From positions 454,501-518,500 of the forward strand of contig NZ_CP049742.1 in assembly GCF_015482585.1 (NCBI RefSeq): a stretch of DNA of 64,000 bases, read 5' to 3'. The translations under genes and the position numbers were made by a program. Under the pieces are notes generated by a model. That model worked only from the letters and a program-made list of their open reading frames with translations, made no database searches and was not told the origin of the DNA. Every line of letters begins with the position of its first letter. Within the stretch, counting starts at the first letter, position 1. Of the stretch, positions 18,209 through 25,799 are shown piece after piece. The DNA is from Mangrovibacillus cuniculi (GTDB taxonomy: Bacteria > Bacillota > Bacilli > Bacillales > R1DC41).

Positions 18209-18245
18209 GATGGAGGAGCTAAGATACACTTAGCTCTTCCATCTA
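18209..18245. terminator. hairpin between convergent genes
   Basis: GATGGAGGAGCTAAG (18209-18223) pairs with CTTAGCTCTTCCATC (18229-18243), with one G-U pair. The stem is very stable but there is no clear T-run on the plus strand. It probably acts for both the APH gene and the methyltransferase gene. Confidence 0.6.
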
Positions 18246-18827
18246 TCAGTTAATTCTAGTAACCAACAATGCAGCAGAAGTAGGAGATAAGTAAATCTCT
18301 GTCGCTCGGACATCCTCATGATTTAACCAAAACTCTCTCACTTCGTCAGGTTTGTCACGCCATTCTTCAGGAAAATGCTCCTGTGGTGTAAAATCGTCCA
18401 TTAGTAGTAAACCACCGATATCTAATGCACAAAGTAATAATTCGGCTTCCAAACATTTTGCTGCAGCTGCATCCGCAAAAATAAATTGGAAAGGGCCTTT
18501 GTGGATTAGTTCCTTCCAGTCGGATACTAGAAAGGTAACTTGACAATGATGTAAAGTCTCTCTCACTAAGTCGACCTTTTTCTTATCATGATCTACTGAA
18601 TAAAAGGATACTCCAGGAAGAAGTGCTGAAACAATCCACGAGCTGCCTACTCCGTAACCTGTGCCTATTTCGAGGATTTTCCCATGTTTTATTTGCCCAA
18701 CTAAGACGGATAATAGCCGTCCCGTTTCATCAGAGCAAGAATGAGAGAAGTGTTTGCTCTTTGCTAATTTTTTACTGTTCATAACTATCTCTGGTAGATA
18801 GGAATTGTAACGATACATAGTGGTCAT
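18246..18827 (-). CDS. class I SAM-dependent methyltransferase (O-methyltransferase-like)
   Basis: A 193-residue protein. The SAM-binding motif I is ILEIGTGYGVGSSWIV (about residues 51-66), motif II is FYSVDHDKKK, and FIFADAAAAKCLE corresponds to the metal/SAM segment of caffeoyl-CoA-type O-methyltransferases. The substrate is unknown. It lies 12 bases after the cupin gene on the same strand, so the two are probably one operon. Confidence 0.8.
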   Translation of the reverse strand: MTTMYRYNSYLPEIVMNSKKLAKSKHFSHSCSDETGRLLSVLVGQIKHGKILEIGTGYGVGSSWIVSALLPGVSFYSVDHDKKKVDLVRETLHHCQVTFLVSDWKELIHKGPFQFIFADAAAAKCLEAELLLCALDIGGLLLMDDFTPQEHFPEEWRDKPDEVREFWLNHEDVRATEIYLSPTSAALLVTRIN

Positions 18828-18839
18828 GACATTTCCTCT

Positions 18840-19199
18840 TCAGTCAGTCCTAACCGACATAAACAACCCTGGATCCAACTCCTCACTCTCCATCACAATC
18901 GCAGTTAATCCAGCCTCCGTTTTCGTCTCGTGCCACTCGCCTTTCTCCCAAAATACAGCATCTCCAGCGCTTACTTTGGCATACACTTCATCAGCACCCT
19001 TTACCAAACCTTCTCCTTGTAAAATAAGAAGAAGTTGAGGTGTTACAGCTTGATGCCAACCGATAACACCATTTTCCTCTAGATACATACAACCCACATG
19101 AGCAGGTTTCGTCGTCTGAATCACTCTACTCATAGCAAAATTGGAATCAAATCTCGTAATTCTCTTTGAAACGCTTTGATCAAATGAAAAAATAATCAT
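18840..19199 (-). CDS. cupin-fold protein
   Basis: A 119-residue single-domain cupin with WHQ...Q (WHQAVTPQLLLILQGEG, about residues 48-64) and a second motif AGDAVFWEKGEWHET (about 78-92). The residues in the usual metal-ligand positions include His49 and a late His. It may bind a metal and a small ligand or act as an isomerase/dioxygenase-like protein, but function is not established. It is first in an operon with the methyltransferase gene. AGGAGG precedes the ATG. Confidence 0.75.
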   Translation of the reverse strand: MIIFSFDQSVSKRITRFDSNFAMSRVIQTTKPAHVGCMYLEENGVIGWHQAVTPQLLLILQGEGLVKGADEVYAKVSAGDAVFWEKGEWHETKTEAGLTAIVMESEELDPGLFMSVRTD

Positions 19200-19263
19200 G
19201 ATAACCTCCTAGGATGGTATATGGAATTTATTCGACGATGAAGTAAAAATCCCTTGAATTTTT

Positions 19264-20943
19264 TTACATCTCCAAAGGAGCAGTCATCCCCAACAGTCGC
19301 AAGCCTTCTTTCAAAACAACAGTCACCGCAAACACGACGGTAATTCTCGCTTGCATCCATTTAGTATCATCCAAAATACGAACAGAACCATAAAACTTAT
19401 TGAACGCTCTAGCTAATTCCATTAAGTACTTGGCTACTTGCGATGGATCATATTCAGACCAGGCACGTGCAACAACTTCAGGAAAAGCATATAACTGTAT
19501 AATTACTTGCCAAGCTTCAGGTAGATGATGAGAAGCATCTCCTTCAGGTTCAAAATTCCCTTTACGAAGCAACGACGAAGCACGAGCATGCGTGTATTGT
19601 AAATAAGGCCCCGTTTCACCTTCGAATTTCAACATATCTTCTAATGAAAATTCAATGTCATGCAAACGATAATTTTTTAAATCATGGAAGATCACAGCAC
19701 CAGTTCCCACTTGCTTAGCAACTGCCTCTTTATTTACTAAACCAGGATTTTTCTCTTCTATATTGGTAAGAGCGAGTTCCATTGCTTCCTTCAAGACAGA
19801 CTCCAGTAGAACAACTTTCCCTTTACGAGTAGACATTTTCTTTCCATCTTTCAACATCATCCCAAACGGAATATGCTTCAATCCACTGTGCCAATCGTAA
19901 CCCATTTTCTCTAACACTTTGTATACTTGCTTAAAGTGTAATGACTGCTCATTTCCAACAACATACAGTGATTGATCAAACTCATATGTTTCTTGACGAT
20001 AAAGTGCAGCCGCCAAATCACGAGTGGCATAAAGAGTTGTTCCGTCTGACTTTTTAATTAAACAAGGTGGTAAATCTTCTAGTTCAACTACTTGTGCACC
20101 ATCCGATTCTTTCAACAAGGATTTCTCTTCCAGCAGTTTCACCACTCGATCCATTTTGTCGTTGTAAAACGCTTCACCATCATTCGAATCGAACTTAATA
20201 CCAAGGATGTCATAGATCTTAAGGAATTCTTGCCAAGACTCATGACGGAACCACTCCCACAATTCGAGGGCTTCTTTGTCTCCATTTTCCAGTTTCTTAA
20301 ACCAAGCCCGTGCCTCATCTTCTAAAGACGGAGCAGTCTCTGCTTCTTCATGAAATTGAACATATAACTTTAATAATTCCTGTATCGGGTTCTCTCTGAC
20401 GATTTCTTCTTTTCCCCATTTCTTATAAGCAACAATTAGTTTTCCAAACTGCGTGCCCCAATCTCCGAGATGGTTAATGCGAACTGCTTGAAATCCTTGT
20501 TTTTCTGCTAGTAGAGCAAGTGAATTTCCGATAACGGTAGAACGCAAGTGCCCCATGGAGAAAGGCTTTGCAATGTTGGGGGAGGATAGGTCGATGGTGA
20601 CAACCTTGTCGTTCCCACTGCTGCCAGTTCCATAAGATTCTTTTTCTTGTAAAATGGAAGTTAAAACAGATGTTGCAATGACCTCTTGCTGCAAGAAAAT
20701 GTTCACGTATCCACCAACTATTTCTGTGTGGGAGATAATTGGTGACTGCATCTCGTTTGCGATTTCTGGTGCGATTACGTTAGGAGACTTTCGAAGGATT
20801 TTTGCTAATTCAAAACACGGAAACGAGTAATCACCTAAGTGCTCATACTTTGGTTTCTCAATCATTTGTTGGATCTTTTCTTCCGTAAGCTTTCCGTCTA
20901 GCGTTTGATAAAGAACATGTGCTAATTCATTAACAATATGCAT
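19264..20943 (-). CDS. argS: arginyl-tRNA synthetase
   Basis: A 559-residue class I aminoacyl-tRNA synthetase that charges tRNA-Arg. The HIGH-equivalent segment is SSPNIAKPFSMGHLRST (about residues 112-128). The KMSKS-equivalent is KKMSTRKGKV. The C-terminal helical anticodon-binding (DALR) domain ends in RLLGMTAPLEM. The length fits Bacillus ArgS. The ATG at 20943 is used because GGAGGG lies just upstream. A T-box leader with terminator precedes it, so expression should rise when uncharged tRNA-Arg accumulates. Confidence 0.95.
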   Translation of the reverse strand: MHIVNELAHVLYQTLDGKLTEEKIQQMIEKPKYEHLGDYSFPCFELAKILRKSPNVIAPEIANEMQSPIISHTEIVGGYVNIFLQQEVIATSVLTSILQEKESYGTGSSGNDKVVTIDLSSPNIAKPFSMGHLRSTVIGNSLALLAEKQGFQAVRINHLGDWGTQFGKLIVAYKKWGKEEIVRENPIQELLKLYVQFHEEAETAPSLEDEARAWFKKLENGDKEALELWEWFRHESWQEFLKIYDILGIKFDSNDGEAFYNDKMDRVVKLLEEKSLLKESDGAQVVELEDLPPCLIKKSDGTTLYATRDLAAALYRQETYEFDQSLYVVGNEQSLHFKQVYKVLEKMGYDWHSGLKHIPFGMMLKDGKKMSTRKGKVVLLESVLKEAMELALTNIEEKNPGLVNKEAVAKQVGTGAVIFHDLKNYRLHDIEFSLEDMLKFEGETGPYLQYTHARASSLLRKGNFEPEGDASHHLPEAWQVIIQLYAFPEVVARAWSEYDPSQVAKYLMELARAFNKFYGSVRILDDTKWMQARITVVFAVTVVLKEGLRLLGMTAPLEM

Positions 20944-20967
20944 TTTTATCCCTCCAATTTTAGTGTA

Positions 20968-21222
20968 GAAAAACAAAAAGAACCCCGCCTCTTATAAAAT
21001 AAGAGACGGGATTCTTAGATTAGTCCCGTGGTACCACTCTACTTGTTTTTGCAAACCACTCGATTTGTTAACGAGGCAGACCCCGGCTGTTCCCTACTAC
21101 CGTTCGGGAAAGCATCTCCAAAGTGCGCTTCATCAATTGCTCTGCACCAAGCTCCCACCAACCTTGGCTCGCTAAAACATTCGCAACTAACTACTCTCTT
21201 TATCATGGATTTTACAGATATT
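20968..21222 (-). promoter_or_regulatory. T-box riboswitch leader of argS
   Basis: On the minus strand a leader of about 250 nt ends with the conserved T-box AGAGTGGTACCACGGGA (plus-strand 21024-21040). It is followed by a Rho-independent terminator, stem AAGAACCCCGCCTCTTA-type across 20979-21015, and a T-run. A CGC arginine triplet at 21125-21127, in the context GAAGCGCAC, is in a reasonable place for the specifier codon. T-boxes pair with uncharged tRNA to prevent termination. The specifier assignment is an inference; the T-box and terminator are clear. Confidence 0.92.
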
Positions 21223-21228
21223 AGTATC

Positions 21229-21256
21229 ATTATAGGGAACTTTTGAAATATTTCAA
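21229..21256 (-). promoter_or_regulatory. sigma-A type promoter of argS T-box leader
   Basis: On the minus strand TTGAAA (plus 21251-21256) and TATAAT (plus 21229-21234) are separated by 16 bases and placed just upstream of the T-box leader. Confidence 0.8.
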
Positions 21257-21294
21257 TAGTTATTTACTATTTTTTAAATTGGTGATTGGTGTGT

Positions 21295-21512
21295 GCAGAA
21301 GTTGGATAGAAGTTAGAGGAAAAGCGGGAAAGTGTGCAGAGTGGGGAGAAAAGTGAGCAGAAGCAGCGGAAAGTGTGCAGAGTGCGAAGAAAAGTGAGCA
21401 GAAGCAGCGGAAAGTGTGAAGAGTGCGGAGAAAAGTGAGCAGAAGTAGCGGAAAGTGTGCAGAGTGCGGGGAAAAGTGAGCAGAAGCAGCGGGAAAGTGT
21501 GCAGAAGCCAAC
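21295..21512 (+). repeat. tandem array A3, 41-bp unit, about 5 copies
   Basis: AGTGTGCAGA-like unit starts lie at 21331, 21372, 21413, 21454 and 21496 (41, 41, 41, 42 bases). The units are about 78 percent purine on the plus strand, with GGAGAAAAGTGAGCAGAAG followed by CAGCGG. Each unit holds one AGCGG. It lies between the argS promoter (transcribed leftward) and a small minus-strand frame and the rhodanese operon. Minus-strand open frames across it are artefacts of repetition. Confidence 0.93.
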
Positions 21513-21615
21513 CAAAAGTGACCAAAAACACACAACAAAGGGTCCAGTGACATCTTCATGATCACGAACCCCGCCAAAGTGAATTATAAAATAGGCTAAC
21601 ATCATAAAGTGTTAC

Positions 21616-21717
21616 TCATGTAAGTGACTCTAGTAATGTTTTGCCAATGTGAAGGACTATAAGAAACAGGACGATGCTAATGAGCAATACTTGGAAGTTA
21701 TACTTAACGTTCTTCAT
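21616..21717 (-). CDS. possible small membrane peptide, 33 aa
   Basis: An ATG at 21717 lies nine bases after AAGGAG on the minus strand and opens a 33-codon frame: a short basic start (MKNVKYN), one transmembrane helix (LLISIVLFLIVLHIG) and a polar end. It is a plausible microprotein with unknown function. Support is the ribosome binding site and hydrophobicity only. Confidence 0.42.
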   Translation of the reverse strand: MKNVKYNFQVLLISIVLFLIVLHIGKTLLESLT

Positions 21718-21832
21718 CCATCTCGTCTCCTTAATTCGACTTTAATTGCATTTTAGGCAAGGAGCGTTTCATTTAATCATTTTAATCTAGAATATTTATT
21801 TCATCTTTGGATCGTATGGAGTGTCTGTCTGC

Positions 21833-21912
21833 TTGACTATGCAAGGGAATTACACTATGATGTATACCTATGGGGGTAAAAATTTTTACTCTAAAATATA
21901 CCTTAGGGGGTA
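21833..21912 (+). promoter_or_regulatory. promoter with two CsoR/CstR-like operators
   Basis: TTGACT (21833-21838) and TATGAT (21856-21861) are 17 bases apart. Immediately downstream are two near-identical 14-mers, TACCTATGGGGGTA (21865-21878) and TACCTTAGGGGGTA (21899-21912), with centres 34 bases apart. GC-centred TACC...GGGGTA dyads are the operator type of CsoR-family repressors (copper CsoR, persulfide CstR). Since two rhodaneses follow, a CstR-like persulfide sensor is the better guess. No csoR/cstR gene is in the window. Confidence 0.72.
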
Positions 21913-21924
21913 ATGGTGATTCTT

Positions 21925-22287
21925 ATGGATTACATTGGTTATGTATTAATTGGGATAGTTATTGCAGCAATGTCTATGAAGTTTATGCCGATTAAAGGCG
22001 TGCGACAGATTTCCGTAGCGGATTTGAAAAATGAGTTAAAAGATAAAAATAAGCAGTTTATCGATGTACGTACATCTGGTGAGTATAGAGGTTTTAATCT
22101 CAGAGAATTTAAGAATATTCCTTTGCATCAACTGAAGCAAAAAGCAGAGAAGGAATTAGTGAAAGAAAAAGAAGTTGTAGTAATTTGTCAAAGTGGAATG
22201 AGAAGCCAGAATGCTAGTAAGGTATTAAAAAAGTTGGGGTTTGAAAAAGTAACTAATGTCCGTGGTGGCATGAGTGCTTGGAAATAA
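21925..22287 (+). CDS. membrane-anchored rhodanese-like sulfurtransferase
   Basis: A 120-residue protein with an N-terminal transmembrane helix (about residues 3-20) and a cytoplasmic-type rhodanese domain. The active loop is CQSGMRSQNA with catalytic Cys at about residue 92. It is expected to carry persulfide sulfur on this Cys. The ATG at 21925 follows GGTGAT by four bases. A GTG at 21916 behind AGGGGG is an alternative. The second operator ends 12 bases before the ATG, so the leader is short. First gene of a two-gene operon. Confidence 0.85.
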   Translation: MDYIGYVLIGIVIAAMSMKFMPIKGVRQISVADLKNELKDKNKQFIDVRTSGEYRGFNLREFKNIPLHQLKQKAEKELVKEKEVVVICQSGMRSQNASKVLKKLGFEKVTNVRGGMSAWK

Positions 22288-22302
22288 TGAAGGGAGTAGA
22301 TA

Positions 22303-22602
22303 ATGATGAAAAAATTAAGTACAAGTGAAGTCAAAATGCTTCTGAATGAAGGTAAGAGCGTAAATATTATAGATGTAAGAGAAGTGGAAGAGGTAAAGGA
22401 AGGGATGATTCCAGGTGCAATCCATATTCCTCTTGGTCTTTTAGAGTTCCGTCTTCATGAGCTAGATAAGGAGAAAGACTACATTATAGTGTGTCGCTCT
22501 GGGGGAAGAAGTGCTCGTGCATATGAACTTTTAGAGAGTCGCGGATACACTGTTACGAATATGACTGGCGGTATGTTGGATTGGAATGGCGAAACAAAAT
22601 GA
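22303..22602 (+). CDS. rhodanese-like domain protein
   Basis: A 99-residue stand-alone rhodanese. The active loop CRSGGRSARA has catalytic Cys at about residue 65, and substrate-entry residues IIDVREVEE sit near the N-terminus. It is cytoplasmic. The gap to the upstream rhodanese is 15 bases and both end at one terminator, so they form an operon under the CsoR/CstR-like operators. The likely role is sulfane sulfur transfer or detoxification. Confidence 0.88.
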   Translation: MMKKLSTSEVKMLLNEGKSVNIIDVREVEEVKEGMIPGAIHIPLGLLEFRLHELDKEKDYIIVCRSGGRSARAYELLESRGYTVTNMTGGMLDWNGETK

Positions 22603-22610
22603 TAGATTAG

Positions 22611-22645
22611 AAAAGTTGGCAGAGTGATTCTAGCCAACTTTTTTG
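22611..22645 (+). terminator. intrinsic terminator of rhodanese operon
   Basis: AAAAGTTGGC (22611-22620) pairs perfectly with GCCAACTTTT (22633-22642), followed by more T. Confidence 0.88.
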
Positions 22646-22741
22646 TCATATATAAGCAATTCTTATGAAGCTTCATTCGTTCTACTTTCTTACTAATTAT
22701 TGTAATAAAGGTTATAGTTAAGTGGAGAGGAGTGGTGTTTA

Positions 22742-23104
22742 ATGATTTTAGGAATTCACCATGTTCAGTTGACGATACCAGTAGGAAAAGAAGAAGAGGG
22801 AAGAGACTTTTATTGTAAGGTTTTGGGCCTCAAGGAGAAAGAAAAGCCAAAAAGCCTGCAGGGACGAGGTGGATTTTGGCTGCAAGCTGGTCCACACGAA
22901 ATTCATGTTGGGACAGAAGATGGTATGGATAGAGCAAAAACAAAAGCTCATTTAGCATACCAAGTGGATGATTTGAAGTATTGGAGAGACAAACTTCAGG
23001 AACATAAGATTGAGATGATAGAATCTATTCCAATTGAGGGATATGATCGTTTTGAATTCCGTGATCCGTTTGGGAATCGTGTGGAGATGATTCAGGCGAT
23101 TTAG
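22742..23104 (+). CDS. VOC/glyoxalase-fold protein
   Basis: A 120-residue single VOC module with two beta-alpha-beta-beta-beta repeats. GIHHVQLTIP starts the first (His metal ligand), and FEFRDPFGNRVEMIQ ends the second (Glu ligand). It resembles small glyoxalase/bleomycin-resistance-like proteins. The ligand is unknown. GGAGAGGAGTGG precedes the ATG. It is followed by a strong terminator, so is monocistronic. Confidence 0.85.
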   Translation: MILGIHHVQLTIPVGKEEEGRDFYCKVLGLKEKEKPKSLQGRGGFWLQAGPHEIHVGTEDGMDRAKTKAHLAYQVDDLKYWRDKLQEHKIEMIESIPIEGYDRFEFRDPFGNRVEMIQAI

Positions 23105-23121
23105 CTATATGTTCTTTATTT

Positions 23122-23168
23122 AAAAGCGACAAAAGTTTGAGCTCTGGGCGGACTTTTGTCGCTTTTTT
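23122..23168 (+). terminator. intrinsic terminator
   Basis: AAAAGCGACAAAAGT (23122-23136) pairs perfectly with ACTTTTGTCGCTTTT (23152-23166), followed by T residues. Confidence 0.9.
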
Positions 23169-23320
23169 TATATTATCCATTCTTCCTCCTCTTCTAACTC
23201 TACAACATTTTTCGAAATCACCCTTTGATAGACAAAATCATACCGCTGAAATATTGGAATATAGAAGTGATTATGTAACTTTATGGTTTGAGAGTCGTCT
23301 GTTGATGTGGAGGGATAACG

Positions 23321-23656
23321 ATGAAAAAAACAATACATATAGTAACTTTAATAATAGTAAGCATATTGATTACTGGCTGTGATTTAGTAGGATCTTCAAA
23401 TGAACTTCCTCTAGAAATGGTAGCTTATAATTCGTTGACTAGAGAAGAGCAAAAACAAATACCTGTGAGCCCAAAAGATTCGAGTGTGCAAGTGTTGAGC
23501 GTAGATGAAACAATAAAGTCTTATCTTCCTAATGATTACAAAGATGATAAAGTACATGCTGTTATATTTCGAGGAACAGAAACTGATAATGAGGGGAATC
23601 TTACTGTGTTCTTAGGTCAGGATAGAAAATCTGTAATTGGAAAAGGGAATTATTGA
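23321..23656 (+). CDS. small lipoprotein, 111 aa
   Basis: A signal peptide (MKKTIHIVTLIIVSIL) ends in the lipobox ITGC (Cys about residue 20), so the product should be lipid-anchored outside the membrane. The mature part has a mixed alpha/beta look with NDYKDDKVHAVIFRG. No family is recognised. GGAGGGAT precedes the ATG. A tiny frame follows 16 bases downstream. Confidence 0.75.
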   Translation: MKKTIHIVTLIIVSILITGCDLVGSSNELPLEMVAYNSLTREEQKQIPVSPKDSSVQVLSVDETIKSYLPNDYKDDKVHAVIFRGTETDNEGNLTVFLGQDRKSVIGKGNY

Positions 23657-23671
23657 GTAGGAGGAATTGCA

Positions 23672-23767
23672 TTGAATGGCATTTATAATCTATTAACAAT
23701 AACTTTAAATATCTTGTTTTATGTGAATATTATTATTAGGAATGTATCTCGCCCTCATTCTATATAA
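23672..23767 (+). CDS. possible small membrane peptide, 31 aa
   Basis: A TTG at 23672 lies eight bases after GTAGGAGG and opens a 31-codon frame with a hydrophobic stretch (LLTITLNILFYVNIII) and a basic end. It directly follows the lipoprotein gene and may be co-translated with it. Function is unknown. Confidence 0.42.
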   Translation: MNGIYNLLTITLNILFYVNIIIRNVSRPHSI

Positions 23768-23827
23768 TTAAAAATTTAAGCATGTTGGTTGAATTTCATC
23801 AGCAAATTTTAATAGGGAATCATAATA

Positions 23828-23857
23828 CCCTTTGTTTTTGACGAAGGGACTTTTTCT
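23828..23857 (+). terminator. probable intrinsic terminator
   Basis: CCCTTTG (23828-23834) pairs with CGAAGGG (23842-23848), followed by ACTTTTTC. Moderate strength. Confidence 0.5.
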
Positions 23858-23958
23858 GGAAAATAACTTTAAGAATTTATTAAGAAATCTAACTGTAAAT
23901 ATCTGTTATAATAAATTTATTGAATAGTAGACTTGCAGGGTAACAAGGAGGTAATAGG

Positions 23959-24363
23959 ATGAAGAAGTATATGTTTCTTTGTCTGCTTCTATTGGTTGGT
24001 TGTAGCACTACACAAGAGAATTGGGAGACAGCTATCCCTGAGTTAACAACACTAGGAACAGACATTGTAGATGAACAAGGCAATATTAAAAATGGTAGTT
24101 TTTTAGAAGAGTTTGAAGAGAAAGTGAAACAAGGAATCAAATCAACTGTGCGAATTATTACCTATACGGAAGAAGGAGCACCGATAGTAACGACACTTGA
24201 TTTTGACGGGGAAAATATTACTACTACCAAAGATGAGAGAAGAGATAGTAACGGTTTGAGAGAATTCTCCACTGTGCAGTGTAAGAAGATTGATGTGAAC
24301 GAGGTGGAGAGGTCGTTGGATTATCGATTGAGTGGATGTGAAGGGGATAAGTGGGTTTTATAG
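23959..24363 (+). CDS. DUF4362 lipoprotein
   Basis: A 134-residue lipoprotein with signal peptide MKKYMFLCLLLL and lipobox LVGC (Cys about residue 15). The mature domain matches DUF4362: DIVDEQGNIKN, then KSTVRIITYTEEGAPI and LDFDGENI, and a C-terminal YRLSGC. Two Cys (about 114 and 127) may form a disulfide. Function is unknown. AAGGAGG precedes the ATG. The frame of the downstream P-loop gene opens within its end. Confidence 0.8.
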   Translation: MKKYMFLCLLLLVGCSTTQENWETAIPELTTLGTDIVDEQGNIKNGSFLEEFEEKVKQGIKSTVRIITYTEEGAPIVTTLDFDGENITTTKDERRDSNGLREFSTVQCKKIDVNEVERSLDYRLSGCEGDKWVL

Positions 24364-24385
24364 GGTTTTGAGTGAGGGGAAAATA

Positions 24386-24904
24386 GTGAATATACATATA
24401 ATAGGTTCTGTTGGCAGCGGGAAAACTACTTTGGCTAGAGAACTTGCTGCGGATTTATCCATACCAAACTATGAAATTGACAATTTTGTTTGGGAAAGGA
24501 ATCCGTATGGTGATCACAGAAGGTCTGATCTAGAGATTCTAAAGGTAGTAAAGAAAATAGTAGCTACCGAAAACTGGATAATAGAAGGCGTACATACAAG
24601 AGAGTGGATCGCATCTTCTTTACAACAAGTCCACCTCATTATCCTATTAGATCCTCCTTCAAAAGTAAGGCGGTACAGAATTATAAAGAGATTTTTTCGT
24701 CAGTTAGTAAAATTAGAAAAGGCTAACTACAAGCCATCGTGGAAGATTTTTATGAACATGTTTAAGTGGGACGCGCAGTTTGAGCGTAACGGAAAAGCAT
24801 CTCTTTATAGAATGTGTAGGGGATTTGAGAGTAAGATAGTCGTTGTGAAGAGTAAGGACGAGGCAACAATGCTTGTGAAAAGGGAATGGAAAAAGAGCTG
24901 TTAA
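24386..24904 (+). CDS. P-loop kinase/ATPase (topology-modulation-like)
   Basis: A 172-residue P-loop protein with Walker A GSVGSGKTTLAREL at about residues 6-19. A Walker B-like Asp lies in LIILLDPP, and basic helices RYRIIKRFF contribute a lid. It matches the small AAA/adenylate-kinase-like family often annotated as DNA topology modulation protein (FlaR-related), whose real substrate is not established. The GTG at 24386 is chosen from the start of the core strand and a GAGGGGA site. A longer in-frame ATG at 24332 lies inside the preceding gene. Confidence 0.75.
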   Translation: MNIHIIGSVGSGKTTLARELAADLSIPNYEIDNFVWERNPYGDHRRSDLEILKVVKKIVATENWIIEGVHTREWIASSLQQVHLIILLDPPSKVRRYRIIKRFFRQLVKLEKANYKPSWKIFMNMFKWDAQFERNGKASLYRMCRGFESKIVVVKSKDEATMLVKREWKKSC

Positions 24905-24942
24905 CGAAGAAGATATCTTTGTTAGCAGCTCTTTTCTTTTAC
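24891..24942 (+). terminator. intrinsic terminator overlapping gene end
   Basis: AAAAGAGCTG-TTAAC (24891-24905) pairs with GTTAGCAGCTCTTTT (24921-24935), with one mismatch, followed by CTTTT. The left arm includes the stop codon of the P-loop gene. Confidence 0.75.
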
Positions 24943-24948
24943 TTTATT

Positions 24949-25145
24949 AAACTATGTAACCAGTCAATCATTTCTCTTATAACTTCAACAGAGGCGCAAG
25001 TATTCATGGGCGTTAGTTCTAGAGAATGGTTAGCTCCTTCGACTACTTCTATTGGCATCTTGTTTTTCAATGTGTCTAATTGGAGAGCATCAATTTGTTT
25101 CATGGTTACAGAAGCAAAAATTTGCCCATAAAGAGAAGGAGTACG
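24949..25145 (-). pseudogene. C-terminal fragment of an alpha/beta hydrolase
   Basis: On the minus strand an open stretch of about 65 codons ends at TAA (plus 24949-24951) and has no start. It reads as the last third of an alpha/beta hydrolase: a segment with MPIEVVEGANHSLELT carries the usual catalytic His, followed by a helix EVIREMIDWLHSLIK. The N-terminal two thirds with the nucleophile are missing, and an upstream in-frame stop closes it. It is a remnant, presumably left after deletion. Confidence 0.72.
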
Positions 25146-25167
25146 AAGTCAAAGGAGGACTAAGACG

Positions 25168-25794
25168 ATGGATAAAAAACATCTAGTCATTCTTGGGGCG
25201 GTATTCTTACTACTTACCGGTTGCCAAGAGGAGCAAGTAGAAAAGCCAGAAGAGCCGAAAAGCGAATTTTCTATTAAGATGAAGACACCTGAAGAACAGC
25301 AGAAAATTGCAGAAACGTATACATATGAAGATTATAAGAAAGTGTTTGATGAAGCTGTTACAGAAGCGAAAGAGTTTAATGAAGACGAAGAGTTAACGAA
25401 ATGGATTGTCCGAACATTAGCTCAAGAAAAGCTTGCTTATGCGGAAGAGTTGCCGGATGAGCAGGTGGTAAAATTGGCTAGGCAAACAATGAACGAAGAA
25501 AAAGTTTGGAAGGACATCGCATATGAGAAATATAAGGTAGAGGTTACGGATGAAGAGATAGATAACTATATCAAGGAAGGGCCAGATTCGAGCGATCTTC
25601 CAGCACATAAAGCGTATGCTGAAGCGCTTGGCTTAACTTTAGAAGAATTGAATCATGAATATGACCGAGAGTTGTATGAGAAGAATTTGATTTGGATGAA
25701 ATTGAGGCCAATTTTAGAAGAAGAGTATGGGGTAACGGATAGGGAAGAGATTATTCAGAGATATAATGAAGAAGTGAATGAGAAGTTAGGTTGA
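25168..25794 (+). CDS. SurA-N-like chaperone lipoprotein
   Basis: A 208-residue lipoprotein. The signal peptide ends in the lipobox LTGC (Cys about residue 19). The mature helical domain includes KYKVEVTDEEIDNYIKE, a segment characteristic of SurA/PrsA N-terminal chaperone domains. There is no parvulin PPIase domain, so it would be a foldase-like protein without catalytic domain. Very high Glu and Lys content. AAAGGAGG precedes the ATG. Repeat array A4 begins within 15 bases of the stop. Confidence 0.72.
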   Translation: MDKKHLVILGAVFLLLTGCQEEQVEKPEEPKSEFSIKMKTPEEQQKIAETYTYEDYKKVFDEAVTEAKEFNEDEELTKWIVRTLAQEKLAYAEELPDEQVVKLARQTMNEEKVWKDIAYEKYKVEVTDEEIDNYIKEGPDSSDLPAHKAYAEALGLTLEELNHEYDRELYEKNLIWMKLRPILEEEYGVTDREEIIQRYNEEVNEKLG

Positions 25795-25799
25795 TGGGT

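Noticed and set aside
21260-21605. Overlapping minus-strand frames across array A3
   Set aside because: They are products of the pyrimidine-rich reverse strand of the repeat, with no start signal.
23137-23382. Plus-strand frame of 81 codons before the lipoprotein gene
   Set aside because: It begins inside the VOC gene terminator and overlaps the well-supported lipoprotein start.
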